In this document: in pieces, positions 1-8,770 of the stretch
How positions within the stretch are numbered: position 1 is the stretch's first letter
Layout of the letters: every line of letters starts with the position of its first letter
NCBI GenBank assembly: GCA_002842265.1
Contig: PHCO01000009.1
Location: forward strand, 1-34,549
Direction of reading: 5' to 3'
Source of the DNA: Betaproteobacteria bacterium HGW-Betaproteobacteria-18
GTDB taxonomy: Bacteria > Pseudomonadota > Gammaproteobacteria > Burkholderiales > Burkholderiaceae_C
DNA length: 34,549 nt
Program-made: the position numbers and the translations under genes
The notes under the pieces: model-generated
Databases searched by the model: none
What the model saw: the letters and a program-made list of their open reading frames with translations, nothing else
Told to the model about the DNA's origin: nothing

Positions 1-1372
1 GGTGGCCAATGCCGCGCTTGGGCGTGGTCACGGCGCGCAAGAATGCCGGGTCGTCGTTGTTGTTGATCCACAGGCGAAACCAGGCGCACAGGTCCTTGAT
101 TTCGGCACGATCAAAAAAGCTGGTGCCGCCCGACACCTTGTACGGAATCGCCGCCTTGCGCAGCGCTTTCTCGAAGGTCTTGGCCTGGTGGTTGGCGCGG
201 TAGAGCACGGCGAAGTCCCTGTAATTGACGGCTCCCACGCTTGTCGCTTCGCGTACTGCGCTGCCCCCCGAGGGGTCGGCGCCTTGCTTGGGGCGGCCCG
301 GCGCGGCGGCGCTGATCGTTCTGGGAGTTCCTGTGACGCCACCAGCAGCGCGCAGGCTCTGGATGCGCGCCACGGTGCGTTCGGCCTCGTGTTCTTCGGA
401 ATCGGCATCGACCACCCGCACCGGTTCGCCTTCGCCCAGGTCGCTCCACAGGTTTTTGGGATACAGCTTGGGGTTGGGGCCAATCACGTTGTTGGCGGCA
501 CGCAATATGGCCGACGTGGAGCGGTAGTTTTGCTCCAGCTTGATGACCTTGAGCGCCGGGAAATCAATGGGGAGTTTTTTCAGGTTGTCCAGCGTGGCAC
601 CGCGCCAGCCGTAGATGGACTGGTCGTCGTCGCCCACGGCGGTAAAACGGGCCTGCGCCGGATCCTTGCCGCCCACCAGCAGTTTCAGCAGATCGTATTG
701 GGTGGCGTTGGTGTCCTGGTATTCGTCCACCAGAATGTGCCCGACCTGCTTTTGCCACTTTTGCCTGACATGTTCGTGGTTTTGTAGCAATTTGAGCGGC
801 AGGCTGATCAGGTCGTCGAAGTCCACGCTCTGGTAAGCCGTGAGCCGTTCCTCGTAATGCGCCATCACGCGCGCCACGATGCGCTCGCTGTCGGTGCTGG
901 CCTGGGCCGCAGCGGCAGCGGCGTTAAACCCCTGGTTCTTCCACAGGCTGATGGTCCATTGCCAGCTGCGTGCGGTGGCGGCATCGACACTGCCGCCGGC
1001 GTCTTTGAGGATACTGGTCACGTCGTCGCTGTCCAGAATCGAAAACTGGGATTTGAGGCCCAGCGCCGCGCCATCCTCGCGCAGCAGGCGCACCCCGAGG
1101 GCGTGAAAGGTGCAGATCACCGCGTCTTTGGCGGCCTTGCCAATCAAGCCGCGGGCGCGTTCGCGCATCTCGGTGGCGGCCTTGTTGGTGAAGGTGATGG
1201 CAAAGATGTTTTTGGCCGCCACCCCGGACTGAATCAATCGACCGATCTTGTGGGTGATGACCCGGGTTTTGCCCGAACCCGCGCCGGCCAGCACCAGGCA
1301 GGGGCCGTGCATGAAGTTCACGGCTTCTTGCTGGGCCAGGTTCAAGCCGGTGGTGGGGGAGGGGGAGGACAT
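1..1372 (-). CDS. rep: ATP-dependent DNA helicase Rep (3' end beyond left edge)
   Basis: Superfamily 1 UvrD/Rep-type 3'-5' DNA helicase, which acts at replication forks. The ORF track misses it because its stop lies outside the window; I translated the minus strand from the ATG at 1372 and read about 457 codons. Visible motifs in order: Walker A LAGAGSGKTR near residue 30, TFTNKAATEMRERA, the DEYQDTN Walker B box, GDDDQSIYGWRGA, and KLEQNYRS. Later blocks (EEHEAERT, YRANHQAKTFEKALR, YKVSGGTSFFDRAEIKDL) follow E. coli Rep more closely than UvrD. The C-terminal motifs V and VI lie outside the window. Between EEHEAERTVARIQSL and YRDFAVLYR there are about 30-35 extra residues encoded by a GC-rich repeat-like segment (see the repeat entry). 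No clear Shine-Dalgarno precedes the ATG. It is the last visible gene of a minus-strand run behind the RNB ribonuclease, 58 bases away. Confidence 0.92.
   Translation of the reverse strand, partial: MSSPSPTTGLNLAQQEAVNFMHGPCLVLAGAGSGKTRVITHKIGRLIQSGVAAKNIFAITFTNKAATEMRERARGLIGKAAKDAVICTFHALGVRLLREDGAALGLKSQFSILDSDDVTSILKDAGGSVDAATARSWQWTISLWKNQGFNAAAAAAQASTDSERIVARVMAHYEERLTAYQSVDFDDLISLPLKLLQNHEHVRQKWQKQVGHILVDEYQDTNATQYDLLKLLVGGKDPAQARFTAVGDDDQSIYGWRGATLDNLKKLPIDFPALKVIKLEQNYRSTSAILRAANNVIGPNPKLYPKNLWSDLGEGEPVRVVDADSEEHEAERTVARIQSLRAAGGVTGTPRTISAAAPGRPKQGADPSGGSAVREATSVGAVNYRDFAVLYRANHQAKTFEKALRKAAIPYKVSGGTSFFDRAEIKDLCAWFRLWINNNDDPAFLRAVTTPKRGIGH
228..347. repeat. GC-rich repeat-like insertion inside rep
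   Basis: This segment is in frame within rep and encodes a Pro/Gly/Ser/Ala-rich stretch (for example GRPKQGADPSGGSAVREAT) that has no counterpart in E. coli Rep at this position. The DNA contains short palindromic pieces such as ccccccgagggg and gccttgcttggggcggcc. From memory, closely similar sequence is dispersed in Comamonadaceae genomes, both between and within genes. The edges are approximate because they were set by comparison with remembered Rep sequences. The reading frame stays open on both sides, so the helicase is probably still made. Confidence 0.55.
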
Positions 1373-1430
1373 CAGAGACAACTTTTGCGAAGGGGCGAAT
1401 CATACCCAGTGGCGGCCGGAGGCCGCGGCA

Positions 1431-2903
1431 TCAATCGGTCGTCACAAAGTCAATAAAACCGCGTTCCACGTCGGTGGCGACCAGCTTGACCCGGATTTGG
1501 TCGCCGACCTTGAGGCTGGTTTGACTGCGTACCAGCTTGCCCTCGGCGGGGGGCGTGAAAATACGCACCCAAATGCCATCGGTGGTACTGCCGGTCACGA
1601 TCGCGTCATAGCGCTGGCCGATGTGTGCCTCCAGCAGCAGCGCGGCATCGGACTTGCGCATGCGCCGTTCGACTTTCTGGGCGGCATCTTCCTGGCGGGT
1701 GCAGTGCAGGGCCAGGTCGGCCAGTTCAGCGTTCGAATAGGGCTGCGGCTGGTCGGCCAGCGCCGCCTTGAGCAGCCGCGAGGTGATCAGGTCGGGGAAG
1801 CGCCGGTTCGGCGCGGTGGAGTGGGTGTAGTCACGCACGGCCAGGCCAAAGTGGCCGGTGGGCGCACCGCTGGGCGTCTCCACCACGTATTCGCCCGAGC
1901 CCATGAGCCGCACGATGACCAGCGACAGATCGGAGAAGCGCAGCGGGTCGGCCAGGCGGCGCTTGGCCAGGAACGCTTCGAGTGCTTTGGAATCGGGCTC
2001 GGTCGGCAGGGTTTCGCCGTACTCCTGAGCGACTGCCACAATGCGCTGCCAGCGCTCGGGCGAGCGCACCACGCGCCGCAATGAGGCGCCGCCACGCCCT
2101 GCCAGGTAACGCGCGGTACAGCCGTTGGTGGCAATCATCACTTCCTCGATCAGCTGACGCGCGCGGTTTTGCACCTGCTGGCGAATATCGACCACCTGCT
2201 CGCCTTCAAACACGGCGCGCGGTTGAAAGGTCTCCAGCTCCAGCGAGCCCTCGGCACGTCGGCGCAGCCGCAAGCGCTGGGCCAGCGCATCCTGTGTGCT
2301 CAGTTGCGCCGCCATGCCTGGCATCGCCGCCGCTGCGGCTGGCAGTGCGCCCTCGCCTTCAATCCAGGCACTGACCGCGTCATAGTCCAGCTTGGCCTTG
2401 TTGCGCACCCGGGCGCGATAGACCGTGGCGCCCGCCAGCGAGGCGTCAATGTTGAAGACCATCTCGGTCACCAGCACCAACCGATCCTGTGCAAAGTTGA
2501 GCGAGGTCAGGTCGGTGGACAGGCGCTCGGGCAGCATCGGGAAAATGCGGGCCGAGGTGTACACCGAGGTCGTGTTGGTGAGCGCATGCTCGTCGATGGC
2601 GCTGCCTTTTTTGACCAGCGCGTCCACATCGGCAATGGCCACCCACAGCCTGACCACGCCTTGGTCCAGCAACTCGCAGACCGTGAGCTGGTCCAGATCG
2701 CGCGAATCCTCGTTGTCGATGGAGCACCACAGCAGATCAGTCAGGTCGTGGATATCCGGACTGTCCTCGCGCCCGGGGCCGGTGATGGTTGCCAGCTCGC
2801 GCTCGACTCGCGCCGGAAATTCAGGTTCGAGTCCGCGCTCGGACATGGCGAGGGTGGCAATGCGGACCAGGTCGGAGCGGTGGTGTGGATGCTTTGGGTT
2901 CAT
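1431..2903 (-). CDS. RNB-domain ribonuclease (short RNase II/R family)
   Basis: Predicted 3'-5' exoribonuclease of the RNase II/RNase R family, 490 residues, with no N-terminal cold-shock domains (E. coli RNase II is 644). The RNB signature is IDNEDSRDLDQLT near residue 60, followed by VRLWVAIADVDALV, then RLSTDLTSLNFAQDRL and the late RNB block HSTAPNRRFPDLITSRLL near 380. The C-terminal 65 residues (IGQRYDAIVTGSTTDGIWVRI...VGDQIRVKLV) look like an S1 RNA-binding domain. The metal-binding Asp cluster usually reads DxDD at its end; here the last Asp is Gln (DLDQ). I believe this is shared by a short beta-proteobacterial subfamily, so activity is probably kept. The start ATG overlaps the gshB stop as ATGA, implying translational coupling. 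Confidence 0.85.
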   Translation of the reverse strand: MNPKHPHHRSDLVRIATLAMSERGLEPEFPARVERELATITGPGREDSPDIHDLTDLLWCSIDNEDSRDLDQLTVCELLDQGVVRLWVAIADVDALVKKGSAIDEHALTNTTSVYTSARIFPMLPERLSTDLTSLNFAQDRLVLVTEMVFNIDASLAGATVYRARVRNKAKLDYDAVSAWIEGEGALPAAAAAMPGMAAQLSTQDALAQRLRLRRRAEGSLELETFQPRAVFEGEQVVDIRQQVQNRARQLIEEVMIATNGCTARYLAGRGGASLRRVVRSPERWQRIVAVAQEYGETLPTEPDSKALEAFLAKRRLADPLRFSDLSLVIVRLMGSGEYVVETPSGAPTGHFGLAVRDYTHSTAPNRRFPDLITSRLLKAALADQPQPYSNAELADLALHCTRQEDAAQKVERRMRKSDAALLLEAHIGQRYDAIVTGSTTDGIWVRIFTPPAEGKLVRSQTSLKVGDQIRVKLVATDVERGFIDFVTTD

Positions 2904-3859
2904 GGCGCCACCGCCGATTCCAGCTCTTGCACAAACATGGCGGCCACATCAAAGCCGGTCTGGTCAAAAATCTCCTGGAAACAGGTTGGGCTGGTGACGT
3001 TGATTTCGGTCAGGCTGTCGCCAATCACGTCCAGTCCCATCAGCAGCAAACCGCGCTGGGACAGCACCGGGCCAATGGTTTCGGCAATGGCGCGGTCGCG
3101 CGCGCTCAGGGGCTGCGCCACGCCCTTGCCGCCCACAGCCAGGTTGCCGCGCACTTCGCCGCCTTGCGGAATGCGCGCCAGGCAGTAAGGCACGGGCTGG
3201 CCGCCAATCACCAGAATGCGTTTGTCGCCCTCGGCAATGGCGGGCAGAAATTTTTTCACCATCACGGTTTGCGCGCCGTCCTGGTTGAGCGTCTCGATGA
3301 TGGCCCCCAGGTTCAGCCCGTCTTCCTTCACCCGGAAAATGCCCGTGCCGCCCATGCCGTCAAGTGGTTTGAGGATGATGTCGTGGTGCTCGGCATGAAA
3401 ACGTTTGATGTCCTGCGCCTCGCGCGTCACCAGCGTCGGGCCAATGAACTGGGGCCATTCCAGGATGGCCAGTTTTTCGGGGTGGTCGCGCAGCGCCCGC
3501 GGTTTGTTGAAAACCTTGGCACCCTCGCGCTCGGCCTGCTCCAGCAGATGCGTGGCGTAGAAAAACTCGCTGTCAAACGGCGGGTCCTTGCGCATCACCA
3601 CCGCGTCGAAGTCCTTGAGGGCTTGCCCCCGCGCATCGGGTGCTTGCCGGGCGATGCTGAACCAGTGCACCGGGTCACCGGTGAGGGTGATGTCGCGCAC
3701 AGCAGCGGACACCGGGGCGCCACGCTGCCACATGATGTCTTGGGGCTCACAGGCGCTGATTTGGTGGCCGCGGGCTTGCCCCTCGCGCATCATGGCAAAG
3801 GTGGTGTCCTTGTAAATTTTGAAGGATTCAAGCGGGTCGGCGACAAATAACAGGTTCAT
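2900..3859 (-). CDS. gshB: Glutathione synthetase
   Basis: ATP-grasp ligase that joins gamma-glutamylcysteine and glycine to give glutathione in the cytosol. The 319-residue length is normal. Family features: N-terminal MNLLFVADPLESFKIYKDTTFAMM, the MRKDPPFDSEFFYATHLLE block near 110, KPLDGMGGTGIFR (ATP-grasp glycine-rich loop) near 190, RILVIGGQPVPYCLARIP near 235, and the C-terminal GLDVIGDSLTEINVTSPTCFQEI. The sequence AAGGATGACCCTGA precedes the ATG as a plausible ribosome-binding site. The gene overlaps the downstream RNB ribonuclease by four bases. Upstream lies a repeat-rich gap of about 300 bases separating it from kup; gshA follows beyond kup. Confidence 0.97.
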   Translation of the reverse strand: MNLLFVADPLESFKIYKDTTFAMMREGQARGHQISACEPQDIMWQRGAPVSAAVRDITLTGDPVHWFSIARQAPDARGQALKDFDAVVMRKDPPFDSEFFYATHLLEQAEREGAKVFNKPRALRDHPEKLAILEWPQFIGPTLVTREAQDIKRFHAEHHDIILKPLDGMGGTGIFRVKEDGLNLGAIIETLNQDGAQTVMVKKFLPAIAEGDKRILVIGGQPVPYCLARIPQGGEVRGNLAVGGKGVAQPLSARDRAIAETIGPVLSQRGLLLMGLDVIGDSLTEINVTSPTCFQEIFDQTGFDVAAMFVQELESAVAP

Positions 3860-3884
3860 TCAGGGTCATCCTTCATCAGTTGGG

Positions 3885-3950
3885 GGACAGAGCCAATCTT
3901 TATTTGTTGAGGACAGGGCAAATTTGCTGCGCAAATATTGGTCTGTCCCG
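3885..3950. repeat. ggacag...ctgtcc palindromic repeat remnants
   Basis: The gshB-kup gap contains several copies of a ggacag / ctgtcc motif. Here ggacag at 3911-3916 faces ctgtcc at 3943-3948, enclosing a perfect ATTTGC-tgc-GCAAAT hairpin at 3922-3936. A partial copy (gggggacagagcc) begins at 3882, and a tctgttccgcaaatt half-copy follows at 3971. The pattern resembles REP-type dispersed palindromes. No coding potential is evident. Confidence 0.5.
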
Positions 3951-3999
3951 CAAATTCGAAAGATTCTTGGTCTGTTCCGCAAATTATTAACGTGAAATA

Positions 4000-4076
4000 C
4001 CGTTCGTGGTGAGCCTGTCGAACCACCTCTTCGACCCTTCGCCAAACTCTTGACAGACCAGGCTCAGCCCGAACGG
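4000..4076. repeat. REP-like palindrome (ccgttcg...cgaacgg)
   Basis: The outer arms ccgttcg (4000-4006) and cgaacgg (4070-4076) are inverted, with further inverted pieces gagcctgtc / gacagaccaggctc inside. This matches the general form ccgttcgtggtgagcctgtcgaa...caggctcagcccgaacgg that I recall as a common dispersed palindrome in proteobacterial genomes. It lies between gshB and kup. Confidence 0.7.
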
Positions 4077-4136
4077 AACTTAAAACATCATCGGGCCGAG
4101 TCTATAAAGAACTGTCCGGCAAGCTTAAAGTGTTGA

Positions 4137-4158
4137 GGACAGAGCTAAAGATCTGTCC
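4137..4158. repeat. Short inverted repeat ggacaga-N8-tctgtcc
   Basis: A perfect 7-bp inverted repeat with an 8-base loop, ten bases beyond the kup stop codon. It shares its arms with the element near 3911-3948. It could weakly terminate kup transcription, but no T-run follows in the kup direction, so I prefer a repeat remnant. Confidence 0.5.
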
Positions 4159-4167
4159 CACAAGGTA

Positions 4168-6036
4168 TCAGATTTCAATTTTGCTGCCCAGCTCCACCAC
4201 GGAGTTGCTGGGCAGCTTCAGGAAGTTCGCCGCACCGCTGGCGTTCAGGTGCATTTGGGCAAACAGTTTCTCGCGCCAGTGAGCCATGCCGCCGCCCAGC
4301 GTTGGCGCGATGGTGTCGCGGCTCAGGAAATAACTGGTGCTCATGGGTTCAAGCTCAAAACCCCGGCCCGTCATCAGTTGCAGGGCGCGTGGCAAATCGG
4401 GTTCGTTTTTAAAGCCGTAGTTCACCACCACCTGCCAGCAGTCGTGCCCCAGCGCTTCAAGCTCCAGGCGCTTGTTCATGCCGATCCAGGGCACTTCATG
4501 GTTCACCACCGTGACAAACAGGTTGACTTCATGCAGCACCTTGTTGTGCTTGAGGTTGTGCAGCATGGCGTTGGGCACGGTGCCGGGCGCTGCGGTCAAA
4601 AACACGGCGGTGCCTGGTACGCGGGTGGGGGGGCTGAGCAAAACAGCTTCCAGAAAGCTCGTCAAATCAATGGCATCGGCGGCCAGCTTCTGGTTCAGCA
4701 GGCGCCGGCCGTCTTTCCAGGTCAGCATCAGGGTGAAGACCCCAGCTGCAATCAGCAATGGAAACCAGCCGCCATCCACCAGCTTGAGCAGGTTGGAGCT
4801 GAAAAATGCCAAATCCACCACAAAAAAGACGCTGGTTGCCGCAAAACACAGCACCAGCGGGTAATTCCAGGCATAGCGGATCACAAAAAATGTCAATACC
4901 GTGGTGATGAGCATGTCCAGCGTGACGGCAATACCGTAGGCTGCGGCCAGGTTGCTGGACGACTTGAACAGCACCACCGCCAGCACAATCAGCACAAACA
5001 GCCCCCAATTGACAAATGGCATGTAGATTTGGCCGGTTTCCTTGACGCTGGTGTGCAGCACCTGAAAGCGTGGCAGATAACCCAGTTGAATGACCTGTTT
5101 GGTGACCGAAAACGCGCCGGTGATCAGCGCCTGCGAGGCAATCACGGTGGCCAGCGTGGCCAGGCCGACCAGCGGGATCAGGGCCCAGTTGGGGGCCATC
5201 ATGAAAAACGGGTTTTTGACAGCGTCGGGGTTACTCAGCAGCAGCGCACCTTGGCCAAAATAATTCAACGTCAACGCGGGCATGACGATGCAAAACCAGG
5301 CCAGGCGGATCGGCTTCTTGCCGAAATGCCCCATGTCGGCATACAGCGCCTCGCCACCGGTCACGCACAGCACCACCGCGCCCAGAATGATGAATGTGGT
5401 GAGTGGCTCAGTCCACATGAAGCCCAGCGCGTAGTGCGGGCTCAGTGCCCACAGGATCTCGGGGTTGTGAAAGATGTGCGACACGCCCAGCACGGCAATA
5501 CAAGCAAACCAGACCAGCGTGATGGGCCCGAAAAACTTGCCAATGTCTGCCGTACCGCGTTTTTGTACGGCAAACAGACCAAACAAAATCAGCAGCGTGA
5601 GCGGGATCACCGCCTTCTTGAAATTGGGCGACACCACTTCCAGGCCTTCGACCGCTGACAGTACGGAAATCGCGGGGGTAATGACGCCATCGCCATAAAA
5701 CAGGCAGGTGCCAAAAATGCCGACCAGCAGCAGCACACGCCGTAACCGGGGCTTGTTTTTGACCGACTGCGAGGCCAGCGCCAGCATGGCCACCAGACCG
5801 CCTTCACCATTGTTGTCGGCGCGCAGCACCAGGGTCACATATTTCAGCGAAATGATGACGGTCAGGGTCCAGAAAAAGATGGACAAAATGCCCATCACGT
5901 TGTCGGTGGTGAAGGGCACGTGACCGGCGCCAAACACTTCCTTGACGGCGTACAGCACGCTGGTGCCGATGTCGCCATAGACCACACCAATGGCACCCAG
6001 GGTGAGTGCGCGAAGTGATGATTGAGAAATTGCCAA
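4168..6036 (-). CDS. kup: Kup family potassium uptake permease
   Basis: Low-affinity K+/H+ symporter of the KUP/HAK/KT family in the inner membrane, 622 residues, normal length. The N-terminal [25 protein letters not shown] is the family hallmark. Further signatures are [17 protein letters not shown] near 75, [19 protein letters not shown] near 118, [22 protein letters not shown] near 230, [23 protein letters not shown] near 305, and [21 protein letters not shown] near 370. About twelve hydrophobic segments precede a soluble C-terminal domain of roughly 170 residues. The start is TTG in the ORF track; homologs begin at about the same place, and no in-frame ATG occurs until residue 48. It lies 71 bases downstream of gshA, probably in the same transcription unit. 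Confidence 0.95.
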   Translation of the reverse strand: MAISQSSLRALTLGAIGVVYGDIGTSVLYAVKEVFGAGHVPFTTDNVMGILSIFFWTLTVIISLKYVTLVLRADNNGEGGLVAMLALASQSVKNKPRLRRVLLLVGIFGTCLFYGDGVITPAISVLSAVEGLEVVSPNFKKAVIPLTLLILFGLFAVQKRGTADIGKFFGPITLVWFACIAVLGVSHIFHNPEILWALSPHYALGFMWTEPLTTFIILGAVVLCVTGGEALYADMGHFGKKPIRLAWFCIVMPALTLNYFGQGALLLSNPDAVKNPFFMMAPNWALIPLVGLATLATVIASQALITGAFSVTKQVIQLGYLPRFQVLHTSVKETGQIYMPFVNWGLFVLIVLAVVLFKSSSNLAAAYGIAVTLDMLITTVLTFFVIRYAWNYPLVLCFAATSVFFVVDLAFFSSNLLKLVDGGWFPLLIAAGVFTLMLTWKDGRRLLNQKLAADAIDLTSFLEAVLLSPPTRVPGTAVFLTAAPGTVPNAMLHNLKHNKVLHEVNLFVTVVNHEVPWIGMNKRLELEALGHDCWQVVVNYGFKNEPDLPRALQLMTGRGFELEPMSTSYFLSRDTIAPTLGGGMAHWREKLFAQMHLNASGAANFLKLPSNSVVELGSKIEI

Positions 6037-6107
6037 ATAGTCACCCGGGGGCAGCGTCGCCGGGCTCCGTGTCGTGAGGGAACGCTATTTTGCGTCAGAA
6101 ACGCAGG

Positions 6108-7403
6108 TTATTCGAAATCCTGTGCGTCGGGGTCGGTGGCTTCCAGCTCGTAACTGGCTGCCAGCATGGCCAGGCGACCCACCACACCGTACATGTAGAA
6201 GCGGTTGGGCACACTGGCACCGGGTTTGACGCCCGGCTGCGGTAATTGTGTGCTGTGCTCGAACGCCAGCGGCACGTAACCCGCACCCGGCGCATTGAGG
6301 TTTTCATCGACACCACGCCCGGCGTGCACCCGGTAGAAGCCACCCACCACGTAACGGTCCATCATATAGACCACGGGTTCGGCCACCGCGTCGTTGACGC
6401 GCTCTTGCGTCAGCACGCCTTCCTGGACCATGAAGTCATGCGGCAACCAAGGGGCCTTGCGGCCTTTGGTCAGGGTCTGGATGCGTTCTTGCAGCGCCTG
6501 CATGTCTTTGGCGTCGCGCACGGTGACGATGCCCAGTTCGTGGGTGCCGTGGTCGGCTTTGACCACCACAAAGGGTTTTTCCTTGATGCCGTACTCTTTG
6601 TACTTGCGTTTCACGCGGGTCAGAACCGTATCGACCTGGGTTTGCAAACAGTCCAGCCCCTCGCTGTCACCCATGTTGACATTGGCACAGCGGTCAAACA
6701 GGGGGTGAATCAGCCAGGGATCAACGCCCAGCAATTTGCCCAGGCGTTTGGCCACTTCTTCGTAACACTTGAAATGCGTGCTCTTGCGCCGGGTGGGCCA
6801 ACCCGCGTGCAGCGGCGGTAGCAGGTATTGCTCGTAAATTTCTTCCAGAATGCCGGGCACACCAGCGCTCAGGTCGTTGTTGAGCAAAACGGTGCAGGGG
6901 TCAAAGTCTTTGAGCCCGAGGCGGCGCTTGCCGCGAATGACCGGCTCCAGCGTCACCCGGTCACCGTTTTGAAGCTCATACGTGGTATTTTTTTTGACGG
7001 CCGGGTCGATCGAACCCAGCCGCACATTCAGGCCCGCCATGTTGAAAATGCGTTGCAGTTGCGCCAGGTTGGCCAGGTAAAAACTGCTGGGCTGGCCGTT
7101 TTCCGGGATCACCAGCAGGTTGCGCGCTTCCGGGCAAATTTTCTCGATGGCCGCCATGGCCGCCTGCACGGCCAGCGGCAGCATTTCGGGGGTCAGGTTG
7201 TTCCAGCCACCGGGGTACAGGTTGGTATCGACCGGGGCCAGCTTGAAACCGGCGTTGCGCACATCCACCGAGCTGTAAAACGGCGGTGTGTGCTCCATCC
7301 ACTCCAGCCTGAACCAGCGCTCGATGGCGGGCATGGAATCCAGCACGCGCTGCTCCAACTCGTTGATGGGGCCCGTCAGGGCAGTGATCAGGTGCGGGAC
7401 CAT
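6108..7403 (-). CDS. gshA: Glutamate-cysteine ligase (ferrooxidans-type GshA)
   Basis: ATP-dependent ligase for the first step of glutathione synthesis (gamma-glutamylcysteine formation). At 431 residues it belongs to the beta-proteobacterial/Thiobacillus ferrooxidans-type family, which is unrelated in sequence to E. coli GshA. Recognisable blocks: FRLEWMEHTPPFYSSVDVRNAGFKLAPVDTNLYPGGWNNL near 35-70, LLVIPENGQPSSFYLANLAQLQRI, LNNDLSAGVPGILEE near 190, KPFVVVKADHGTHELGIVTV near 275, and VVYMMDRYVVGGFYRVHAGRGVDENLNAPGAGYVPLAFE near 350. It starts with ATG at 7403, 77 bases after the proA stop. kup and then gshB follow on the same strand. Confidence 0.95.
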   Translation of the reverse strand: MVPHLITALTGPINELEQRVLDSMPAIERWFRLEWMEHTPPFYSSVDVRNAGFKLAPVDTNLYPGGWNNLTPEMLPLAVQAAMAAIEKICPEARNLLVIPENGQPSSFYLANLAQLQRIFNMAGLNVRLGSIDPAVKKNTTYELQNGDRVTLEPVIRGKRRLGLKDFDPCTVLLNNDLSAGVPGILEEIYEQYLLPPLHAGWPTRRKSTHFKCYEEVAKRLGKLLGVDPWLIHPLFDRCANVNMGDSEGLDCLQTQVDTVLTRVKRKYKEYGIKEKPFVVVKADHGTHELGIVTVRDAKDMQALQERIQTLTKGRKAPWLPHDFMVQEGVLTQERVNDAVAEPVVYMMDRYVVGGFYRVHAGRGVDENLNAPGAGYVPLAFEHSTQLPQPGVKPGASVPNRFYMYGVVGRLAMLAASYELEATDPDAQDFE

Positions 7404-7480
7404 AGGAGACCTTGCATAGTGTGGCGCAGATTTTAAGGGCCTACTTGCCGCCTTCGGTCAGCCAGTGCACCAGCGCCGGT

Positions 7481-8764
7481 TCAGCCACGCACTTCACCTT
7501 CGCCCAGCACCACATACTTGAGCGAAGTCAGACCTTCGATGCCAACCGGACCGCGGGCGTGAAACTTGTCGGTACTGATGCCAATTTCGGCACCCAGGCC
7601 GTACTCAAAGCCATCGGCAAAGCGGGTGCTGGTGTTGACCATGACGCTGGCCGAATCGACCTCGCGCAAAAACTGCTGCGCGTGCATGTGGTCACGCGTC
7701 AGGATGGCATCGGTGTGGTGGCTGGAGTACTGGTTGATGTGGGCTATGGCCTCATCCACACCTGAAACCACCTTGATGCTGATGATGGGTGCCAGGTATT
7801 CTTCAAACCAGTCGGCCTCCAGCGCAGGTTGCAGCGTCATTTTTTGCGGGCAGGCTTGCAGCAGCGTCAGGGCTTCGGGGTCGCATCGCATCTCCACCCC
7901 CTTGGTTGCATAAATGGCACCGATCAAGGGCAAAAATTGGGCCGCCACGCCGCGCGCCACCAGCAGGCTCTCGGTGGCGTTGCAGGGGCTGTATTTGTTG
8001 GTTTTGGCGTTGTCGGCCACCTTGACGGCCATGGCCAGGTCGCACGGGTCATCGACATAAGTGTGGCAGTTGCCGTCCAGGTGCTTGATGACCGGCACCT
8101 TGGCGTCGCGGCTGATGCGCTCGATCAGGCCCTTGCCGCCGCGTGGAATGATTACATCCACAAATTGGGGCATGGTGATGAGTTCACCCACCACGGCGCG
8201 GTCGGTGGTTTGCACCAGTTGCACGGCATGGGCGGGCAGGCCGGAGTCGATCAGGGCCTGTTGCACCAGTCGGGCCAGCGCCTTGTTGGACTCAATGGCC
8301 TCCGAGCCGCCGCGCAAAATGCAGGCGTTGCCGCTTTTGATGGACAGGCTGGCGGCCTCGATGGTGACGTTGGGCCGGCTCTCGAAGATCATGCCGAAGA
8401 CGCCAATCGGCACGCGCATCTGGCCGACCCGGATGCCGCTGGGCTGCTGGCGCAGGGCGGTGATTTCGCCAATGATGTCGGCCATGGCGGCCAGTTGCTC
8501 GCAGCCCTGGGCACAGGTCTCGATCACTTTGGGGGTGAGCTTGAGCCGGTCCACCATCGGTGCGGCCAGGCCCGCAGCGACAGCGCGTTCCAGGTCTTTG
8601 GCGTTGTCGATTTGCAGCGCATCCACGTTGGCGCGCAGCAGCTTGGCGAGTTGGCGCAGCGCGGCGTTGCGGGTCGCTGCCGGCACTTTGGCCATCAGGG
8701 CCGAGGCCTGTTTGGCCTGCAAACCCAGGGTCTGGGTGTCGGTGGTGGCAAGGGGTGTATTCAT
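7481..8764 (-). CDS. proA: Gamma-glutamyl phosphate reductase
   Basis: NADPH-dependent reduction of gamma-glutamyl phosphate to glutamate semialdehyde, the second step of proline synthesis. The 427-residue length is normal. Visible family blocks: [40 protein letters not shown] near 122-162, [13 protein letters not shown] near 207, [20 protein letters not shown] near 225, and the catalytic Cys in [14 protein letters not shown] near 257. The C-terminus has [40 protein letters not shown] in the usual form. No proB lies nearby. The CBS-domain gene ends six bases upstream of the start, so the two are probably co-transcribed. A 77-base gap separates it from gshA. Confidence 0.97.
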   Translation of the reverse strand: MNTPLATTDTQTLGLQAKQASALMAKVPAATRNAALRQLAKLLRANVDALQIDNAKDLERAVAAGLAAPMVDRLKLTPKVIETCAQGCEQLAAMADIIGEITALRQQPSGIRVGQMRVPIGVFGMIFESRPNVTIEAASLSIKSGNACILRGGSEAIESNKALARLVQQALIDSGLPAHAVQLVQTTDRAVVGELITMPQFVDVIIPRGGKGLIERISRDAKVPVIKHLDGNCHTYVDDPCDLAMAVKVADNAKTNKYSPCNATESLLVARGVAAQFLPLIGAIYATKGVEMRCDPEALTLLQACPQKMTLQPALEADWFEEYLAPIISIKVVSGVDEAIAHINQYSSHHTDAILTRDHMHAQQFLREVDSASVMVNTSTRFADGFEYGLGAEIGISTDKFHARGPVGIEGLTSLKYVVLGEGEVRG

Positions 8765-8770
8765 GGTAGC

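Noticed and set aside
2-787. 261-residue plus-strand ORF at the left edge
   Set aside because: It is the antisense shadow of rep, which reads with full helicase motifs on the minus strand.
4249-5658. 469-residue plus-strand ORF
   Set aside because: Antisense shadow of kup, rich in His and Gln and without recognisable domains.
7439-7486. Minus-strand mini-[18 protein letters not shown] overlapping the proA stop
   Set aside because: The 15 codons read like a real protein end or start and could be a gene remnant, but it is too short to support a call.
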